This document shows, one piece after another, positions 35,582 to 45,811 of a stretch of 64,000 nucleotides of DNA (within the stretch, counting starts at the first letter, position 1; each line of letters opens with the position of its first letter). Under the pieces are notes generated by a model. The model was not told where the DNA came from. It did not search any database and was given only the letters and a program-made list of their open reading frames with translations. The stretch lies in the NCBI RefSeq assembly GCF_000413855.1, contig NZ_ATGG01000016.1, forward strand, positions 1 through 64,000, read 5' to 3'. This stretch comes from Acinetobacter gyllenbergii CIP 110306 = MTCC 11365. GTDB lineage: Bacteria > Pseudomonadota > Gammaproteobacteria > Pseudomonadales > Moraxellaceae. Both the position numbers and the translations under genes were made by a program.

Positions 35582-36445
35582 ATGCTAAAAAAGCATTCCG
35601 TACTTTTTATTGCCCTGCTCAGTAGTGCGCACTTATATGCTAATGTTCCAATTGAATCGCGCTCTTTAAGTCAACAACAAGCCAATAATGTTGTTGCAGG
35701 CTCTCCAAGTTTAAACTGGGAAATCATGCAAAAAAACCAGAAGCTTGAAGAAGAAATTCGTAAGTTACGTGGTCAACTTGAAGAACATGACAATGCAATT
35801 GAACAGTTAAAAAAAGAACTAACCAATCGCTATACCGATCTTGATCAGCGCTTAGAGCTTTTATCTCAAAAAATTGATCCACCAGAAGATAACCCTGAAG
35901 CTCAAGATGGTGCTGTAGCCGGAGCAAGCAATACGGATACCGCTGCTGCTCCAGTGATTGCACCAACAGCACCCGCAACACAGCAACAAACACCTTCTGT
36001 GAAGCCACAAGCACCAACTGCCGAGCAACCACCACAAGCCAACACTGCGACTACAAGTAATACCACCAATCAAATTGAGCTAGAAAAAGCAGCCTATACC
36101 GTTGCGCTTGATGCCTATAAGCAAGGTGGTGCCAAAAAAGCCATTCAACCTATGCAAAACTTCATTAAAAATCACCCCAATGGTATTTATGTCGGCAATG
36201 CATATTTTTGGCTAGCTGAATTCTACTTGGCCGTTGAGCCTGTTGACTACAAAGCAGCCAAGCAAAACTATAATATTGTCGCAACACGCTATCCAAATTC
36301 TGCCAAAGCATCGCGTGCAGTTTATCAACTATATAGTATTGCCAAAGAAGTCGATAAAAATACAGCCTTGGCAAATCAATACAGAAGTAAGTTGCTCAGT
36401 CAATACCCACAATCTGAAGAAGCCAAATTCATTCAGAAAAAGTAA
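35582..36445 (+). CDS. cpoB: Cell division coordinator CpoB (YbgF)
   Basis: 287 aa periplasmic protein. Signal peptide MLKKHSVLFIALLSSAHLYA, then coiled coil at about 55-95 (KLEEEIRKLRGQLEEHDNAI). A Pro/Ala/Gln/Thr-rich linker follows at about 100-165, then TPRs to the end (AYTVALDAYKQGGAKKAI, NAYFWLAEFYLA, SAKASRAVYQL). It links Tol-Pal function with peptidoglycan synthesis at septation. Unlike most bacteria the tol-pal genes are not adjacent in this window. Confidence 0.9.
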   Translation: MLKKHSVLFIALLSSAHLYANVPIESRSLSQQQANNVVAGSPSLNWEIMQKNQKLEEEIRKLRGQLEEHDNAIEQLKKELTNRYTDLDQRLELLSQKIDPPEDNPEAQDGAVAGASNTDTAAAPVIAPTAPATQQQTPSVKPQAPTAEQPPQANTATTSNTTNQIELEKAAYTVALDAYKQGGAKKAIQPMQNFIKNHPNGIYVGNAYFWLAEFYLAVEPVDYKAAKQNYNIVATRYPNSAKASRAVYQLYSIAKEVDKNTALANQYRSKLLSQYPQSEEAKFIQKK

Positions 36446-36460
36446 TTTACAGTCGCCAAT

Positions 36461-36492
36461 AAAAAAGCCAGTTTTTACAAACTGGCTTTTTT
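36461..36492. terminator. Bidirectional terminator between cpoB and ppiD
   Basis: AAAAAGCCAGTTT / AAACTGGCTTTTTT with a 4-base loop between two convergent genes. Confidence 0.92.
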
Positions 36493-36507
36493 ATGCTTAG
36501 AACAAAA

Positions 36508-38379
36508 TTATTTGATCTTTGCTTGCGACTTCAAGTATTCGGTATAATCTTCCAAAACTTGCTGACCGCGAAACTGTTGATAAAGCTTGTTCAACTCTTG
36601 CAACTGCTCAGCAGGTAATGTGCTCGCAACACTGCTATTTACATTTGAAACAGCAACAATCACGAGTTCATTTGGAAGTTTCGCAGTGGTTGCAGACCAC
36701 AACCCTTCTTTGCTTGGTGCAGGAATGCTAAACGCAGCACGCTCAATCGCACGCTTCAAGCCTTGTGAACGTGCAAATGTCCCTGCATTTTCAAAAGTGA
36801 CTTGAGATTTCGCAACCACTTGTGCCGCAGGTTGAGTTTTAAAGTCTGCAAGAATCGTTGCAATTTTCGCTTGCGCAGCTTTATAAGCCTTCGCTTCGAT
36901 CACTTTTGCTTTCACATCAGCAGTTGCTTGATCCAAAGGTTTAATACCCGCTGCATGATAATTGCGAACTTTAATCCAGATGGTATCACCATTCGCCAAT
37001 TGAATATTTGAAGATGCATTACGGTCGCCGTTCTTCACATCATCATTAAACAATTTTGCTTTTACACCTAAATCACTTAAATATGGATTATCAGTGGTCA
37101 GTGTTACACCATTTACAGATTCAACACGCGCACCCTTCACTTCTTGTGCAACGACATCTAAAGAATCACCACCAACTACCATTTCATTAAGGTTGTTAAC
37201 CGTATCGCTAAATAAATTCGCAGCTTTTGATTTTTCAACCTCAGCAGTCAAACGTGCTTTTTCAGCTTCAAACGATGGCAGCTTCAACATTGGTGATTCT
37301 GTTTCAATAATGTGATAACCGTATTGCGTTTTAACAGGCTTTGAAATCTCACCATTTTTCAAGGCATTGACTGCATTATCAAAATCCGCCGAGAATGCAC
37401 CTGGCGCATAAGCCTCAACTAAACCACCTTGGGTCTTAGAGGTTGGATCATCGGAGAATTGAGCAGCGGCATCAGCAAAGCTCATACCTGCCTGAATTTT
37501 TGCATAGACTTCATTGGCAAGTTTCTGCGCCGCAGCGTCATCACGTGCATCCGTGGTAATTAAAATATGCTTAACCTGAGGTTTAATCGCTTTCTTTTGC
37601 TCATCAACAAAAGCCGTATAAGCCTGCTGTAAATCTGCTTCAGTTACCGCAAGATTTGCTTTAGGCAATAATGCTGGGGTTAACACCACATAATCAACAT
37701 CGACACTGGCAACTTGCTTAAATTCAGTTTTATGCTTGTTGTAGTAATCCGTAATTTCTTGATTCGATGCCGTTACGCCTTTTTTATAATCATCTAACTT
37801 AATGCTTGCTAGATGTAAGGTACGTTGTTCTGTTTGTAGATTAGCTAACTGTTGCACATCCGATTTACTCACCAATGCATAATCCATCAAAGATGTTGAA
37901 ATCATCTTCAATGCATGGTCTTGGCGTAAACTCGCGATTAAGGCTTGGTTAGTCATCCCAACAGAACGTAAATAGTTTTCATATAATTTTTGCGAAAACT
38001 GTCCATTTTCTTGGAAACTTGGTTGCTGTGCCAACATTTGTTCAAGTTGTACATCACTTAAAGTCATACCCAGCTTTTCAGCTTGCTGCTGTAACAGACT
38101 GCGTGCAACAAGTGCATCCAATGCTTTTTCCTGAATGACAGGTAAATTTAAAAGGGACTCGTCACCTTTGACCAATGACAAATACTGGTCTTTATAGTTC
38201 TTGGTTGCACTTTCTAATTCTTTATTAGAAATATCTTGACCGTTTACCGATTTCGCAACGTCTGTTTTATTGCTACCACTAAAATATCCTTCAATACCTA
38301 CAAGTGCTAAAGGGGTCAAAAACAAAACTAGCAGGACTTTGCCAAGCCAACCCTTAATGAGAGTACGAAACGATTCCAT
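36508..38379 (-). CDS. ppiD: Periplasmic folding factor PpiD
   Basis: 623 aa, inner-membrane anchored chaperone/prolyl isomerase. Membrane segment at about 13-31 (LGKVLLVLFLTPLALVGIEGY), SurA-like N-terminal domain (SNKELESATKNYKDQYLSL, LVARSLLQQQAEKLGM), parvulin domain at about 265-355 (VKHILITTDARDDAAA, FADAAAQFSDDPTSKTQGG, VKTQYGYHIIETES), and a long C-terminal domain. It helps outer-membrane and periplasmic proteins leaving the Sec translocon. Downstream of hupB, as is common. Confidence 0.93.
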   Translation of the reverse strand: MESFRTLIKGWLGKVLLVLFLTPLALVGIEGYFSGSNKTDVAKSVNGQDISNKELESATKNYKDQYLSLVKGDESLLNLPVIQEKALDALVARSLLQQQAEKLGMTLSDVQLEQMLAQQPSFQENGQFSQKLYENYLRSVGMTNQALIASLRQDHALKMISTSLMDYALVSKSDVQQLANLQTEQRTLHLASIKLDDYKKGVTASNQEITDYYNKHKTEFKQVASVDVDYVVLTPALLPKANLAVTEADLQQAYTAFVDEQKKAIKPQVKHILITTDARDDAAAQKLANEVYAKIQAGMSFADAAAQFSDDPTSKTQGGLVEAYAPGAFSADFDNAVNALKNGEISKPVKTQYGYHIIETESPMLKLPSFEAEKARLTAEVEKSKAANLFSDTVNNLNEMVVGGDSLDVVAQEVKGARVESVNGVTLTTDNPYLSDLGVKAKLFNDDVKNGDRNASSNIQLANGDTIWIKVRNYHAAGIKPLDQATADVKAKVIEAKAYKAAQAKIATILADFKTQPAAQVVAKSQVTFENAGTFARSQGLKRAIERAAFSIPAPSKEGLWSATTAKLPNELVIVAVSNVNSSVASTLPAEQLQELNKLYQQFRGQQVLEDYTEYLKSQAKIK

Positions 38380-38480
38380 AAGAATTCCAATATTTTATTT
38401 CGGGGCAATTTTAACTGAAAAACAAAGACGAATGAATGCAGAATAAGGATCAAATTAACTTTTTCATTCAATAAATAAAA

Positions 38481-38502
38481 AACGCACCCTAAATGGTGCG
38501 TT
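38481..38502 (-). terminator. Terminator after hupB
   Basis: AACGCACC / GGTGCGTT with a 6-base loop; the minus strand continues into TTTTT. It lies 17 bp past the hupB stop and separates it from ppiD. Confidence 0.8.
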
Positions 38503-38518
38503 TATTGATTTAAAAAGA

Positions 38519-38791
38519 TTACGCAACCGAATCTTTTAAACCCTTACCAGCTTTGAAGCTAGGTACTTTACTTGCTTTGATTTGCAGCTCTTCACCAGTC
38601 TTAGGGTTACGACCTGTACGAGCAGCACGTTCTTTCACGCTGAAAGTACCGAAACCAACTAAAGTAACCGTGTCACCTTTCTTAAGTGCTTCAGTGATTG
38701 ATGCAATTGTCGCATCGAGTGCCTTACCAGCATCCGATTTAGACACTCCCCCTTTTTCAGCAATCGCATCAATTAATTCTGATTTATTCAT
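38519..38791 (-). CDS. hupB: DNA-binding protein HU
   Basis: 90 aa. Histone-like nucleoid protein: [40 protein letters not shown] (DNA-binding arm with the RNP hinge) and the end [15 protein letters not shown]. The length and all signatures are typical of HU-beta. Confidence 0.97.
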   Translation of the reverse strand: MNKSELIDAIAEKGGVSKSDAGKALDATIASITEALKKGDTVTLVGFGTFSVKERAARTGRNPKTGEELQIKASKVPSFKAGKGLKDSVA

Positions 38792-38959
38792 GATAAAAAA
38801 TATCCTCTTAATATCGTTTGTTAAGATCCAAGGCTATAGTTTAAAAGGCCATGACGCCTTTATAGCAATGCTTTGGGGGAGAACGCAATACTAGAAAGAC
38901 CTTTTAATTAAAATAAATACTGAAATACGACATAAACAGACGAGTTACCTGCCTTTTTT

Positions 38960-39415
38960 TTACTTTTTATTCAATTTAGCCTTCAATTGATGGTTTTCTT
39001 CGATCAACGCATCGACCTTGATATGGAGCTGAACAAGGAGCTGCTCGATGTGTTGAAGATCCTTGGGGGTAACCAAGCCAATACGATTCAAAGAATGATT
39101 GACACCTGTATCCAGAATCTTTTCAACCTTATCCTTGGTATCTGTTACGGACTCTTTAGCCTTCTCTGTTACCTTAACTACGGTATTGTCGGCAAAATCG
39201 ACTGTTTTTGATTCAAGCTCCTCACCGACCTTGACCAGCGAGTCAAACAATTTATTTCCTTCTTCTTCCGCACGTGAAAAAGCACCCAAACCAGCCAGCC
39301 AGATTTGTTGTGTGTATTTTTTGAAATCAAGTGCAGATTTTTTAGAACTCTTTGATTTTGGCTTAGTTTTTACTTCAGCTTCTTCACTAGGATTTTCTAT
39401 GTTTGAGTTATCCAT
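38960..39415 (-). CDS. Phasin family protein (PhaF/PhaI-like)
   Basis: 151 aa. A Lys/Ser/Glu-rich N-terminus (about 1-27) is followed by the phasin domain YTQQIWLAGLGAFSRAEEEGNKLFDSLVKVGEELE (read in parts), and a coiled coil ends the protein (LLVQLHIKVDALIEENHQLKAKL). Phasins coat polyhydroxyalkanoate granules or act as general stress chaperones. No PHA synthase is in the window, so the granule role is unproven. Confidence 0.85.
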   Translation of the reverse strand: MDNSNIENPSEEAEVKTKPKSKSSKKSALDFKKYTQQIWLAGLGAFSRAEEEGNKLFDSLVKVGEELESKTVDFADNTVVKVTEKAKESVTDTKDKVEKILDTGVNHSLNRIGLVTPKDLQHIEQLLVQLHIKVDALIEENHQLKAKLNKK

Positions 39416-39625
39416 TGACTATTACTCCTAAGCTCTTTACAAACAGTATGTCGTATTTAACCATAAAAATGTTTTTATAATATCAAAGTTAAGACTTGAT
39501 CGTTTTAAAAAACTGTTCTACAAAGCAATAAAGTCATGTAAATTATTTTTCACAATTTGAGTACGGATGCTCAAGTTTACAGATTTTATTGTTTCATAAC
39601 GTTATTGGTAAGGAAAAAGAGATCT

Positions 39626-40273
39626 ATGAGTGATACGCAACAAAGACATAAACACCCCCATTTGTTGCTAAACATTGTCATCATTGTTTTAGAAACTTTT
39701 TTCTCCTTCATGCTGACGCACGATGCAGGGTTGCGCTTGCACGCGAAAAAATTGATTGACAAAAAAATCACCATTCGCATCAATAGCTATATTCCGTTCT
39801 TCGACTTTTATATCCAATTTACCGAAAAAGGTCTTTTATTTGATATGAAAGCGTTGGATCGAAACATCGATTTGGAAATTAATAGCACACTCATCGATCT
39901 GATTAAGATTTTTGTGTTTAACAATCAGCGTAGTATTAGCAATATGCGCATTCTCGGTGATGCCGTTCTTGCAGAAGAGTTCTTAGATTTAGTTCCACAT
40001 CTCACACTCTCTAGTATTCTGGCAAACTGGAAACAATGGCTCAATTTATTTAACGACGAAGCTGAAGCAGTTGCATCTCAGCAACGTATTGCCCCACTTT
40101 TGGATAAAATTGACCAGCAGCGCTCAGAAATCAATACCTTGCTGGTTGAAGTAAAACAATATCAAAATCGTATTCACCGCCTACAAAAACGTCAGCGCTT
40201 GATCAATATCAGCTTTGCGGTATTGAGCTTTATTTTCATCGCCTTTTTTGTTTATAATACGTGGATACAATAA
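39626..40273 (+). CDS. UbiJ-like SCP2-fold membrane protein, unknown
   Basis: 215 aa from ATG 39626 (MSDTQQRHKH), with AAGGAAAAAGAG upstream; a longer in-frame start at 39557 adds residues of poor quality. N-terminal half is SCP2/UbiJ-like (LVLETFFSFMLTHDAGLRLHAKKL, ITIRINSYIPFFDFYIQF). A coiled coil follows at about 160-185 and a C-terminal membrane anchor at about 193-212 (ISFAVLSFIFIAFFVYNTW). UbiJ supports ubiquinone synthesis; the tail anchor differs from E. coli UbiJ. Function by weak similarity only. Confidence 0.6.
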   Translation: MSDTQQRHKHPHLLLNIVIIVLETFFSFMLTHDAGLRLHAKKLIDKKITIRINSYIPFFDFYIQFTEKGLLFDMKALDRNIDLEINSTLIDLIKIFVFNNQRSISNMRILGDAVLAEEFLDLVPHLTLSSILANWKQWLNLFNDEAEAVASQQRIAPLLDKIDQQRSEINTLLVEVKQYQNRIHRLQKRQRLINISFAVLSFIFIAFFVYNTWIQ

Positions 40274-40315
40274 TTCCAATATATTTTACTTTTCACGCTG
40301 ATAATGGCAATTTAA

Positions 40316-40347
40316 AACTTGACTATTTTAGTCGGAATTCATAAAAT
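40316..40347 (+). promoter_or_regulatory. isc operon promoter with IscR type 1 site
   Basis: TTGACT (40319-40324), 17 bp, TAAAAT (40342-40347). Overlapping it is AACTTGACTATTTTAGTCGG AAT at 40316-40338, which agrees with the IscR type 1 consensus (YYGACTRwwwYAGTCRR). Autorepression by [2Fe-2S]-IscR is expected. Confidence 0.85.
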
Positions 40348-40380
40348 TTAGTCATCTAGTCTAACCATGTGTACCGAATC

Positions 40381-40854
40381 ATGCGTCTTACAACTCGCGG
40401 TCGTTACGCAGTGACTGCTCTACTTGATTTAGCTTTGCAGCCAACTGAACAAACGATCACGCTTGCGGAAATAGCAGCACGCCAATCCATCTCAGTCGCT
40501 TATTTAGAACAGTTATTCGCAAAACTTAAACGACATGGGTTAGTTTCAAGCGTTCGCGGTGCAAATGGTGGCTATCACCTTGCGCGCAATGCAAGTGAAA
40601 TCACAGTGCTAGAAATTATCGAAGCTGTAAATGAAACTGTTGATGCGACTCGTTGTGACCATAAAGGCAACTGCCAGAATGGTGCAATGTGTTTAACGCA
40701 CGACTTATGGCAAGAACTCTCCCACCATATTGCCGATTATCTCGCAAAAATCACCCTTGCTGATTTAATTGCGCGTGACAACGTTCAAACCGTTGCTCTA
40801 CGCCAAAATTCACCAAGTTTAGATTCAGCCCTTCTATCGGTTACAGGTATCTGA
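40381..40854 (+). CDS. iscR: Fe-S cluster assembly regulator IscR
   Basis: 157 aa from ATG 40381 ([19 protein letters not shown]). Rrf2-family w[22 protein letters not shown] and [11 protein letters not shown]. Three [2Fe-2S]-ligand Cys in [13 protein letters not shown]. It represses isc when loaded with a cluster. One base before the iscS start region; first gene of the operon. Confidence 0.97.
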   Translation: MRLTTRGRYAVTALLDLALQPTEQTITLAEIAARQSISVAYLEQLFAKLKRHGLVSSVRGANGGYHLARNASEITVLEIIEAVNETVDATRCDHKGNCQNGAMCLTHDLWQELSHHIADYLAKITLADLIARDNVQTVALRQNSPSLDSALLSVTGI

Positions 40855-40855
40855 C

Positions 40856-42073
40856 ATGAAACGTCCAATTTATCTTGATTACGCAGCAACCACTCCTGTA
40901 CTGCCTGAAGTTGCAGAACGTATGATGGAATGTTTAACGTTCGAGGGAACTTTTGGTAACCCTGCGTCACGTTCACATGCCTATGGTTGGCAAGCAGAAG
41001 AAAAAGCCGAATATGCGCGTGAGCAAGTTGCAAACCTAATCAAAGCTGACCCACGTGAAATCGTGTGGACTTCAGGCGCAACAGAATCTGATAACTTAGC
41101 ATTAAAAGGTATTGCTCAGTTCTACGGTTCAAAAGGCAAACACATCATTACAAGTAAAATCGAACACAAAGCTGTGTTAGACCCTTGCCGTGAGCTTGAA
41201 GAACAAGGTTTTGAAATTACATATTTAGAGCCTGAACCACGCACAGGATTAATTACCCCTGAAATGGTTCAAGCAGCTTTACGTCCAGACACGATTCTTG
41301 TTTCACTGATGATGGTAAACAACGAAATCGGTACAGTGACAGACGTTGCTGCGATTGGTGAATTAACACGCGCCAACAAGACATTCTTCCATGTCGATGC
41401 TGCACAAGCTGCGGGTAAAGTTGAGATTGATCTTTCAACCATGAAAGTCGACTTAATGAGTTTCTCTGGTCATAAAGTTTATGGTCCTAAAGGCATTGGC
41501 GCCCTTTTCGTTCGCCGTAGCCCACGTGTTCGCTTAAAAGCACAAATGCACGGTGGTGGTCATGAGCGTGGCATGCGTTCTGGTACTTTAGCGACACATC
41601 AAATTGTTGGTATGGGTGAGGCTTTTGAAATTGCAGGCAAAACCATGCAGGCAGAACAAGAGCGCATTCGTAAATTACGCGACAAACTTTGGAATGGCTT
41701 ACAAGACCTTGAACAAGTGTTCTTGAATGGCCACCCAACGCAAAACGTTGCAAACTATCTAAATGTCAGCTTCAACTTTGTTGAAGGTGAATCACTAATG
41801 ATGGCACTGAAAGATGTTGCTGTTTCAAGTGGTTCAGCATGTACATCTGCAACTTTAGAACCTTCATACGTTTTACGTGCTTTAGGTTTATCTGATGAGT
41901 TGGCACACAGTTCAATTCGTTTCAGTTTTGGTAAATACACAACTGAAGCGGACATTGACCATGTGTTGACAATTACCAAAGCTGCGGTTGAGAAATTGCG
42001 TGAACTTTCTCCGCTTTGGGATATGTACAAAGAAGGTATCGACCTTTCAACAGTTGAATGGGCTGAACACTAA
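40856..42073 (+). CDS. iscS: Cysteine desulfurase IscS
   Basis: 405 aa PLP enzyme that takes sulfur from L-cysteine for Fe-S clusters and tRNA thiolation. [16 protein letters not shown] at the N-terminus, [28 protein letters not shown], the PLP Lys in [16 protein letters not shown], and the mobile-loop catalytic Cys in [20 protein letters not shown]. Confidence 0.98.
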   Translation: MKRPIYLDYAATTPVLPEVAERMMECLTFEGTFGNPASRSHAYGWQAEEKAEYAREQVANLIKADPREIVWTSGATESDNLALKGIAQFYGSKGKHIITSKIEHKAVLDPCRELEEQGFEITYLEPEPRTGLITPEMVQAALRPDTILVSLMMVNNEIGTVTDVAAIGELTRANKTFFHVDAAQAAGKVEIDLSTMKVDLMSFSGHKVYGPKGIGALFVRRSPRVRLKAQMHGGGHERGMRSGTLATHQIVGMGEAFEIAGKTMQAEQERIRKLRDKLWNGLQDLEQVFLNGHPTQNVANYLNVSFNFVEGESLMMALKDVAVSSGSACTSATLEPSYVLRALGLSDELAHSSIRFSFGKYTTEADIDHVLTITKAAVEKLRELSPLWDMYKEGIDLSTVEWAEH

Positions 42074-42080
42074 TTTGCTG

Positions 42081-42098
42081 AGTGCTCAATTGAGCACT
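42081..42098 (+). promoter_or_regulatory. 18-bp perfect palindrome between iscS and iscU
   Basis: AGTGCTCAATTGAGCACT, 8 bp after the iscS stop. As RNA it forms a short hairpin. It could set differential stability of iscRS and iscUA messages, as happens by another route in E. coli. Confidence 0.5.
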
Positions 42099-42164
42099 TC
42101 ATTGAAAAACGTGTTTTAACCCTCATATTAATATTAGGCTGACCCCGAGGTTTGGAGAAGCGAC

Positions 42165-42551
42165 ATGGCTTATAGCGAAAAAGTAATTGATCATTACGAA
42201 AACCCACGTAACGTTGGTGTTTTAGACAAAAATGCAGAAAACGTAGGTACAGGTATGGTCGGTGCACCAGCGTGTGGCGACGTAATGCGTTTGCAAATTC
42301 AAGTGGATGACAATGGCGTAATTGAAGAAGCTCGCTTCAAAACTTACGGCTGTGGTTCTGCAATTGCATCAAGTTCACTGGTAACCGAATGGTTAAAAGG
42401 TAAAACGCTTGATGAGGCTCAATCAATCAAGAATATTGATATCGCGACTGAGCTTGCACTTCCACCAGTTAAAGTACACTGCTCTGTCTTAGCTGAAGAT
42501 GCAATTAAAGCTGCGATTGAAGATTATCGCGGTAAAAAAGCGAAAGCTTAA
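42165..42551 (+). CDS. iscU: Fe-S cluster scaffold IscU
   Basis: 128 aa. It starts [18 protein letters not shown] and contains the three cluster Cys: [26 protein letters not shown] and [12 protein letters not shown], with the LPPVK motif recognised by HscA. The scaffold receives sulfur from IscS. Confidence 0.98.
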   Translation: MAYSEKVIDHYENPRNVGVLDKNAENVGTGMVGAPACGDVMRLQIQVDDNGVIEEARFKTYGCGSAIASSSLVTEWLKGKTLDEAQSIKNIDIATELALPPVKVHCSVLAEDAIKAAIEDYRGKKAKA

Positions 42552-42580
42552 TTGATGACCGAAATAACATTGGAGTTTTC

Positions 42581-42901
42581 ATGATCCATTTAACTGAAAA
42601 TGCTGCGACTCACATCAGCAATTACCTGCAAAACCGCGGTAAGGGTGAAGGGATTCGTATTGGTGTGAAAACTTCGGGTTGTTCTGGGTTGGCTTATGTA
42701 CTTGAGTTTGTCGACGATGTCGATACACATGATCAAGTCTTTGAACAACTTGGTGTTAAAGTTTTTGTTGATCCCAAAAGTCTAGTTTATCTCGATGGTT
42801 TAGAGATGGACTATGTCAAAAATGGTTTAAACGAAGGTTTTGAATTTAGCAACCCTAATCAAAAAGGTGAATGTGGTTGCGGTGAATCATTTACCGTCTA
42901 A
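42581..42901 (+). CDS. iscA: Iron-sulfur carrier IscA
   Basis: 106 aa. A-type carrier with Cys in [10 protein letters not shown] and the C-terminal GECGCGESF pair. Delivers Fe-S clusters from IscU to targets. Confidence 0.97.
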   Translation: MIHLTENAATHISNYLQNRGKGEGIRIGVKTSGCSGLAYVLEFVDDVDTHDQVFEQLGVKVFVDPKSLVYLDGLEMDYVKNGLNEGFEFSNPNQKGECGCGESFTV

Positions 42902-42925
42902 GCAAACACCCTCTTTCTTTTCGTC

Positions 42926-42950
42926 AAAACAGTGTGTTCCGCACTGTTTT
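42926..42950 (+). terminator. Hairpin between iscA and hscB
   Basis: AAAACAGTG / CACTGTTTT with a 7-base loop. The T run is weak, so partial termination or processing is more likely than full termination, since hscB-hscA-fdx follow. Confidence 0.5.
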
Positions 42951-42982
42951 AACGTATTTATCACTAGCGGAATTCATCTCCC

Positions 42983-43501
42983 ATGAATCATTTTGAGTTG
43001 TTCCAATTACCCGAAGCACTCGATATAGATTTAGCAGCTTTAAAAAAACAGTTTTTAAGTTTGCAACAGCAATATCACCCAGATAAAGCCACTGACAAAG
43101 ATCAGGCCTTGATCAAGTCAAGCGAAATCAACCAAGCGTATAAAGTACTCTCACAAGTTGATAGTCGTGCGGCATATCTACTTGCCTTAAAAAAACAAGA
43201 TCACCATCTTGACCAATCCATTAGCGATTTTGAATTTTTGCAATCTGCACTCGAAATGCGCGAACAACTTGATGAAGCCACCTCAACAGAGCAACTTCAC
43301 ACTTTAAAAGTTGAAATTCAGCAATGGATCGATGGTCTAGTTCGCGAATTTAAAATTGATTTTACTGACGAAGACTGGGCTGAAGTACGTGATACTGTTC
43401 GTAAGTTACGTTTTTTTCAACGTGTTATGAATGATATTGATAAAGCTGAAGATCGCATGCTGGACGAAGAAGAAAGCTTCGACCTCGATGATGATTTTTA
43501 A
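42983..43501 (+). CDS. hscB: Co-chaperone HscB
   Basis: 172 aa J-domain protein. J-domain at about 1-70 with the HPD motif ([15 protein letters not shown]), then the HscB C-terminal three-helix domain ([19 protein letters not shown]). It stimulates HscA and delivers IscU. Confidence 0.95.
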   Translation: MNHFELFQLPEALDIDLAALKKQFLSLQQQYHPDKATDKDQALIKSSEINQAYKVLSQVDSRAAYLLALKKQDHHLDQSISDFEFLQSALEMREQLDEATSTEQLHTLKVEIQQWIDGLVREFKIDFTDEDWAEVRDTVRKLRFFQRVMNDIDKAEDRMLDEEESFDLDDDF

Positions 43502-43539
43502 TCCGCTGTTACCAATTATTTTCAAGGGATACCGCACGC

Positions 43540-45399
43540 ATGGCACTTTTGCAAATTGCTGAACCTGGTCAATCTACTGCCCCGCATCAACATCGTATTG
43601 CGATTGGCATTGACTTGGGGACAACCCACTCTTTAGTGGCGACAGTGCTATCGGGAAAACCGAAAGTTCTACAAGATGACAAAGAGCGAGTATTACTCCC
43701 ATCTATTGTTCACTATGCAAAGGATGCAACGACGTTTGGCTATGAAGCTAAACCCTTTATGCTGACTGATCCAAAAAATACCGTTGTTTCAGTAAAACGC
43801 TTTATGGGTCGTTCACAAGCAGATATCAAATTCCAGCACCCATATACACTCGTTGGTGCAGAAAATGAAATGCCTGCATTTGAAACTGCGGCTGGTCGTA
43901 AAACACCTGTCGAAATTTCTGCAGAAATTTTAAAACAGTTAAAAGACCGTGCCGAAGCCAGCCTCAACAACCCTGTGAATGGTGCTGTGATTACCGTTCC
44001 AGCCTATTTCGACGAAGCACAACGTCAAGCAACACGTGATGCTGCACAGCTTGCAGGTTTGAATGTTTTACGTTTATTGAACGAACCTACAGCAGCGGCT
44101 GTTGCTTATGGATTGGATCAAGACACCAATCTCAACACCGATCGTAACTATGTGATTTACGATCTAGGGGGCGGTACATTTGACGTCTCGATCTTACGTT
44201 TTTCACAAGGTGTGTTTGAAGTTCTTGCGACTGGCGGACACACTGCCCTTGGTGGTGATGACATTGATCGCTTAATCGTAAAATGGGCTAAAAAACAGCT
44301 CAACATCGAAACCTTAACTGATGAAGAATATGCCGTTTTTGTTGTGGCAGCACGTCAAGCCAAAGAATATTTAACCGATCACGAATCTGCCGAATTAAAA
44401 TTACTGGATGATCGTCTCACTTTAGATCGCCCAACCTTTGAAGCAATTATTCAAGTCGCACTCGATAAAACCATGAGTGTGTGCAAACGTGTATTACGTG
44501 ATGCCAAGCTTGATCTCGACGAAATCGAACATGTAGTCCTTGTCGGTGGTTCTACGCGCTCTTATGCCGTACAGAAAGCGGTGAGTGAATTATTTCAACG
44601 TGAACCATTATGCACCATTAACCCTGATGAAGTGGTTGCCATTGGCGCATCAATCACTGCCAATCAGTTGATTGGTAATAGCCAAGATGGTTCATTATTG
44701 CTTGATGTGACCCCACTTTCTCTTGGTCTAGAAACCATGGGTGGACTGGTTGAACGTTTGATTTCACGAAACACCGCAATTCCTGTGGCGCGCCGTCAGG
44801 AATTTACCACCTATCAAGATGGTCAAACTGCCATGTTGATTCATGTAGTGCAAGGTGAACGTGACTTAGTTGAGCATTGCCGCTCATTGGGCCGTTTTGT
44901 GTTACATGGCATTCCACCAATGACTGCTGGTCAAGCCCGTATTGAAGTGACTTTCCAAGTTGATGCGGATGGTTTACTCACCGTTTCTGCAAAAGAAACC
45001 ACCTCTGGTGTTCAAGCACAAATTGATATCAAACCATCTTATGGTTTATCTGCAGCGGATACTGAGCGTTTATTGGTTGAAGGCTTTCAATATGCCGAAG
45101 AAGACAAACACCTTCGTCATTTGCAAGAAACCAAAGTCGAAGCGCAACGTGAGCTAGAAGCGCTCGAACAAGCATTGAAAGCAGATACGGATTTACTCTC
45201 ACAGCAGCAGGCACGCGACTTAATTCTTGCCGCTGAAGCGTTAAAAGCCCGTCTGAAAACCGATGAGCTTGCAGCAATTGAACATGCTGTTCAGCAACTT
45301 AAAATTCATAGTGATGCCTTTGCTGCATTGCGTATGAACCGACATATTGACCATGCCTTAAAAGGTACAAAACTTGAAGATTGGTCAAACTCAAACTAA
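43540..45399 (+). CDS. hscA: Fe-S assembly chaperone HscA
   Basis: 619 aa Hsp70. Nucleotide-binding domain: [15 protein letters not shown] (about 22-36), [59 protein letters not shown]. Substrate-binding domain from about 380 ([17 protein letters not shown]). It releases the cluster from IscU with HscB. Confidence 0.97.
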   Translation: MALLQIAEPGQSTAPHQHRIAIGIDLGTTHSLVATVLSGKPKVLQDDKERVLLPSIVHYAKDATTFGYEAKPFMLTDPKNTVVSVKRFMGRSQADIKFQHPYTLVGAENEMPAFETAAGRKTPVEISAEILKQLKDRAEASLNNPVNGAVITVPAYFDEAQRQATRDAAQLAGLNVLRLLNEPTAAAVAYGLDQDTNLNTDRNYVIYDLGGGTFDVSILRFSQGVFEVLATGGHTALGGDDIDRLIVKWAKKQLNIETLTDEEYAVFVVAARQAKEYLTDHESAELKLLDDRLTLDRPTFEAIIQVALDKTMSVCKRVLRDAKLDLDEIEHVVLVGGSTRSYAVQKAVSELFQREPLCTINPDEVVAIGASITANQLIGNSQDGSLLLDVTPLSLGLETMGGLVERLISRNTAIPVARRQEFTTYQDGQTAMLIHVVQGERDLVEHCRSLGRFVLHGIPPMTAGQARIEVTFQVDADGLLTVSAKETTSGVQAQIDIKPSYGLSAADTERLLVEGFQYAEEDKHLRHLQETKVEAQRELEALEQALKADTDLLSQQQARDLILAAEALKARLKTDELAAIEHAVQQLKIHSDAFAALRMNRHIDHALKGTKLEDWSNSN

Positions 45400-45416
45400 A
45401 GGTATAGGTGATCAAT

Positions 45417-45755
45417 ATGCCACGTATTAAAGTTCTTCCTCATGCACAAATTTGCCCTGAAGGTGCAGAATTTGAAGTCGAACATAACGCCAATTTATGC
45501 CAAAGTTTATTAAAAAACGGCATTAAAATTGAACATGCTTGTGACATGTCAGCAGCATGTACGACCTGTCACGTGGTTGTGCGTAAAGGCTTTGACAGCC
45601 TTGAAGAAATGAATGACGTTGAAGCAGATTTGCTTGACCGTGCATGGGGCCTAGAGCCTGATTCTCGCCTGTCTTGCCAAGTTGAAATTGTAGATGAAGA
45701 TTTAGAAATTGAAATTCCTAAATACACCATCAACCATGCTTCGGAAAATCATTAA
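45417..45755 (+). CDS. fdx: ISC-type [2Fe-2S] ferredoxin
   Basis: 112 aa from ATG 45417 (MPRIKVLPH). Cluster ligands HACDMSAACTTCHVVV and the distal Cys in RLSCQVEI. Electron donor for cluster assembly. It closes the operon; no iscX homologue follows within the operon. Confidence 0.96.
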   Translation: MPRIKVLPHAQICPEGAEFEVEHNANLCQSLLKNGIKIEHACDMSAACTTCHVVVRKGFDSLEEMNDVEADLLDRAWGLEPDSRLSCQVEIVDEDLEIEIPKYTINHASENH

Positions 45756-45778
45756 TTCAACTGATTTTCTCAGACATA

Positions 45779-45806
45779 AAAAGCTAGAGTCAATCTCTAG
45801 CTTTTT
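45779..45806. terminator. Terminator after fdx (bidirectional form)
   Basis: AAAAGCTAGAG / CTCTAGCTTTTT with a 5-base loop, between fdx and the convergent flavoprotein gene. Confidence 0.9.
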
Positions 45807-45811
45807 ATTTG

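Noticed and set aside
39557..39625. Longer N-terminus for the UbiJ-like gene
   Set aside because: The ribosome-site-like sequence lies before ATG 39626, and the added residues do not resemble the rest.
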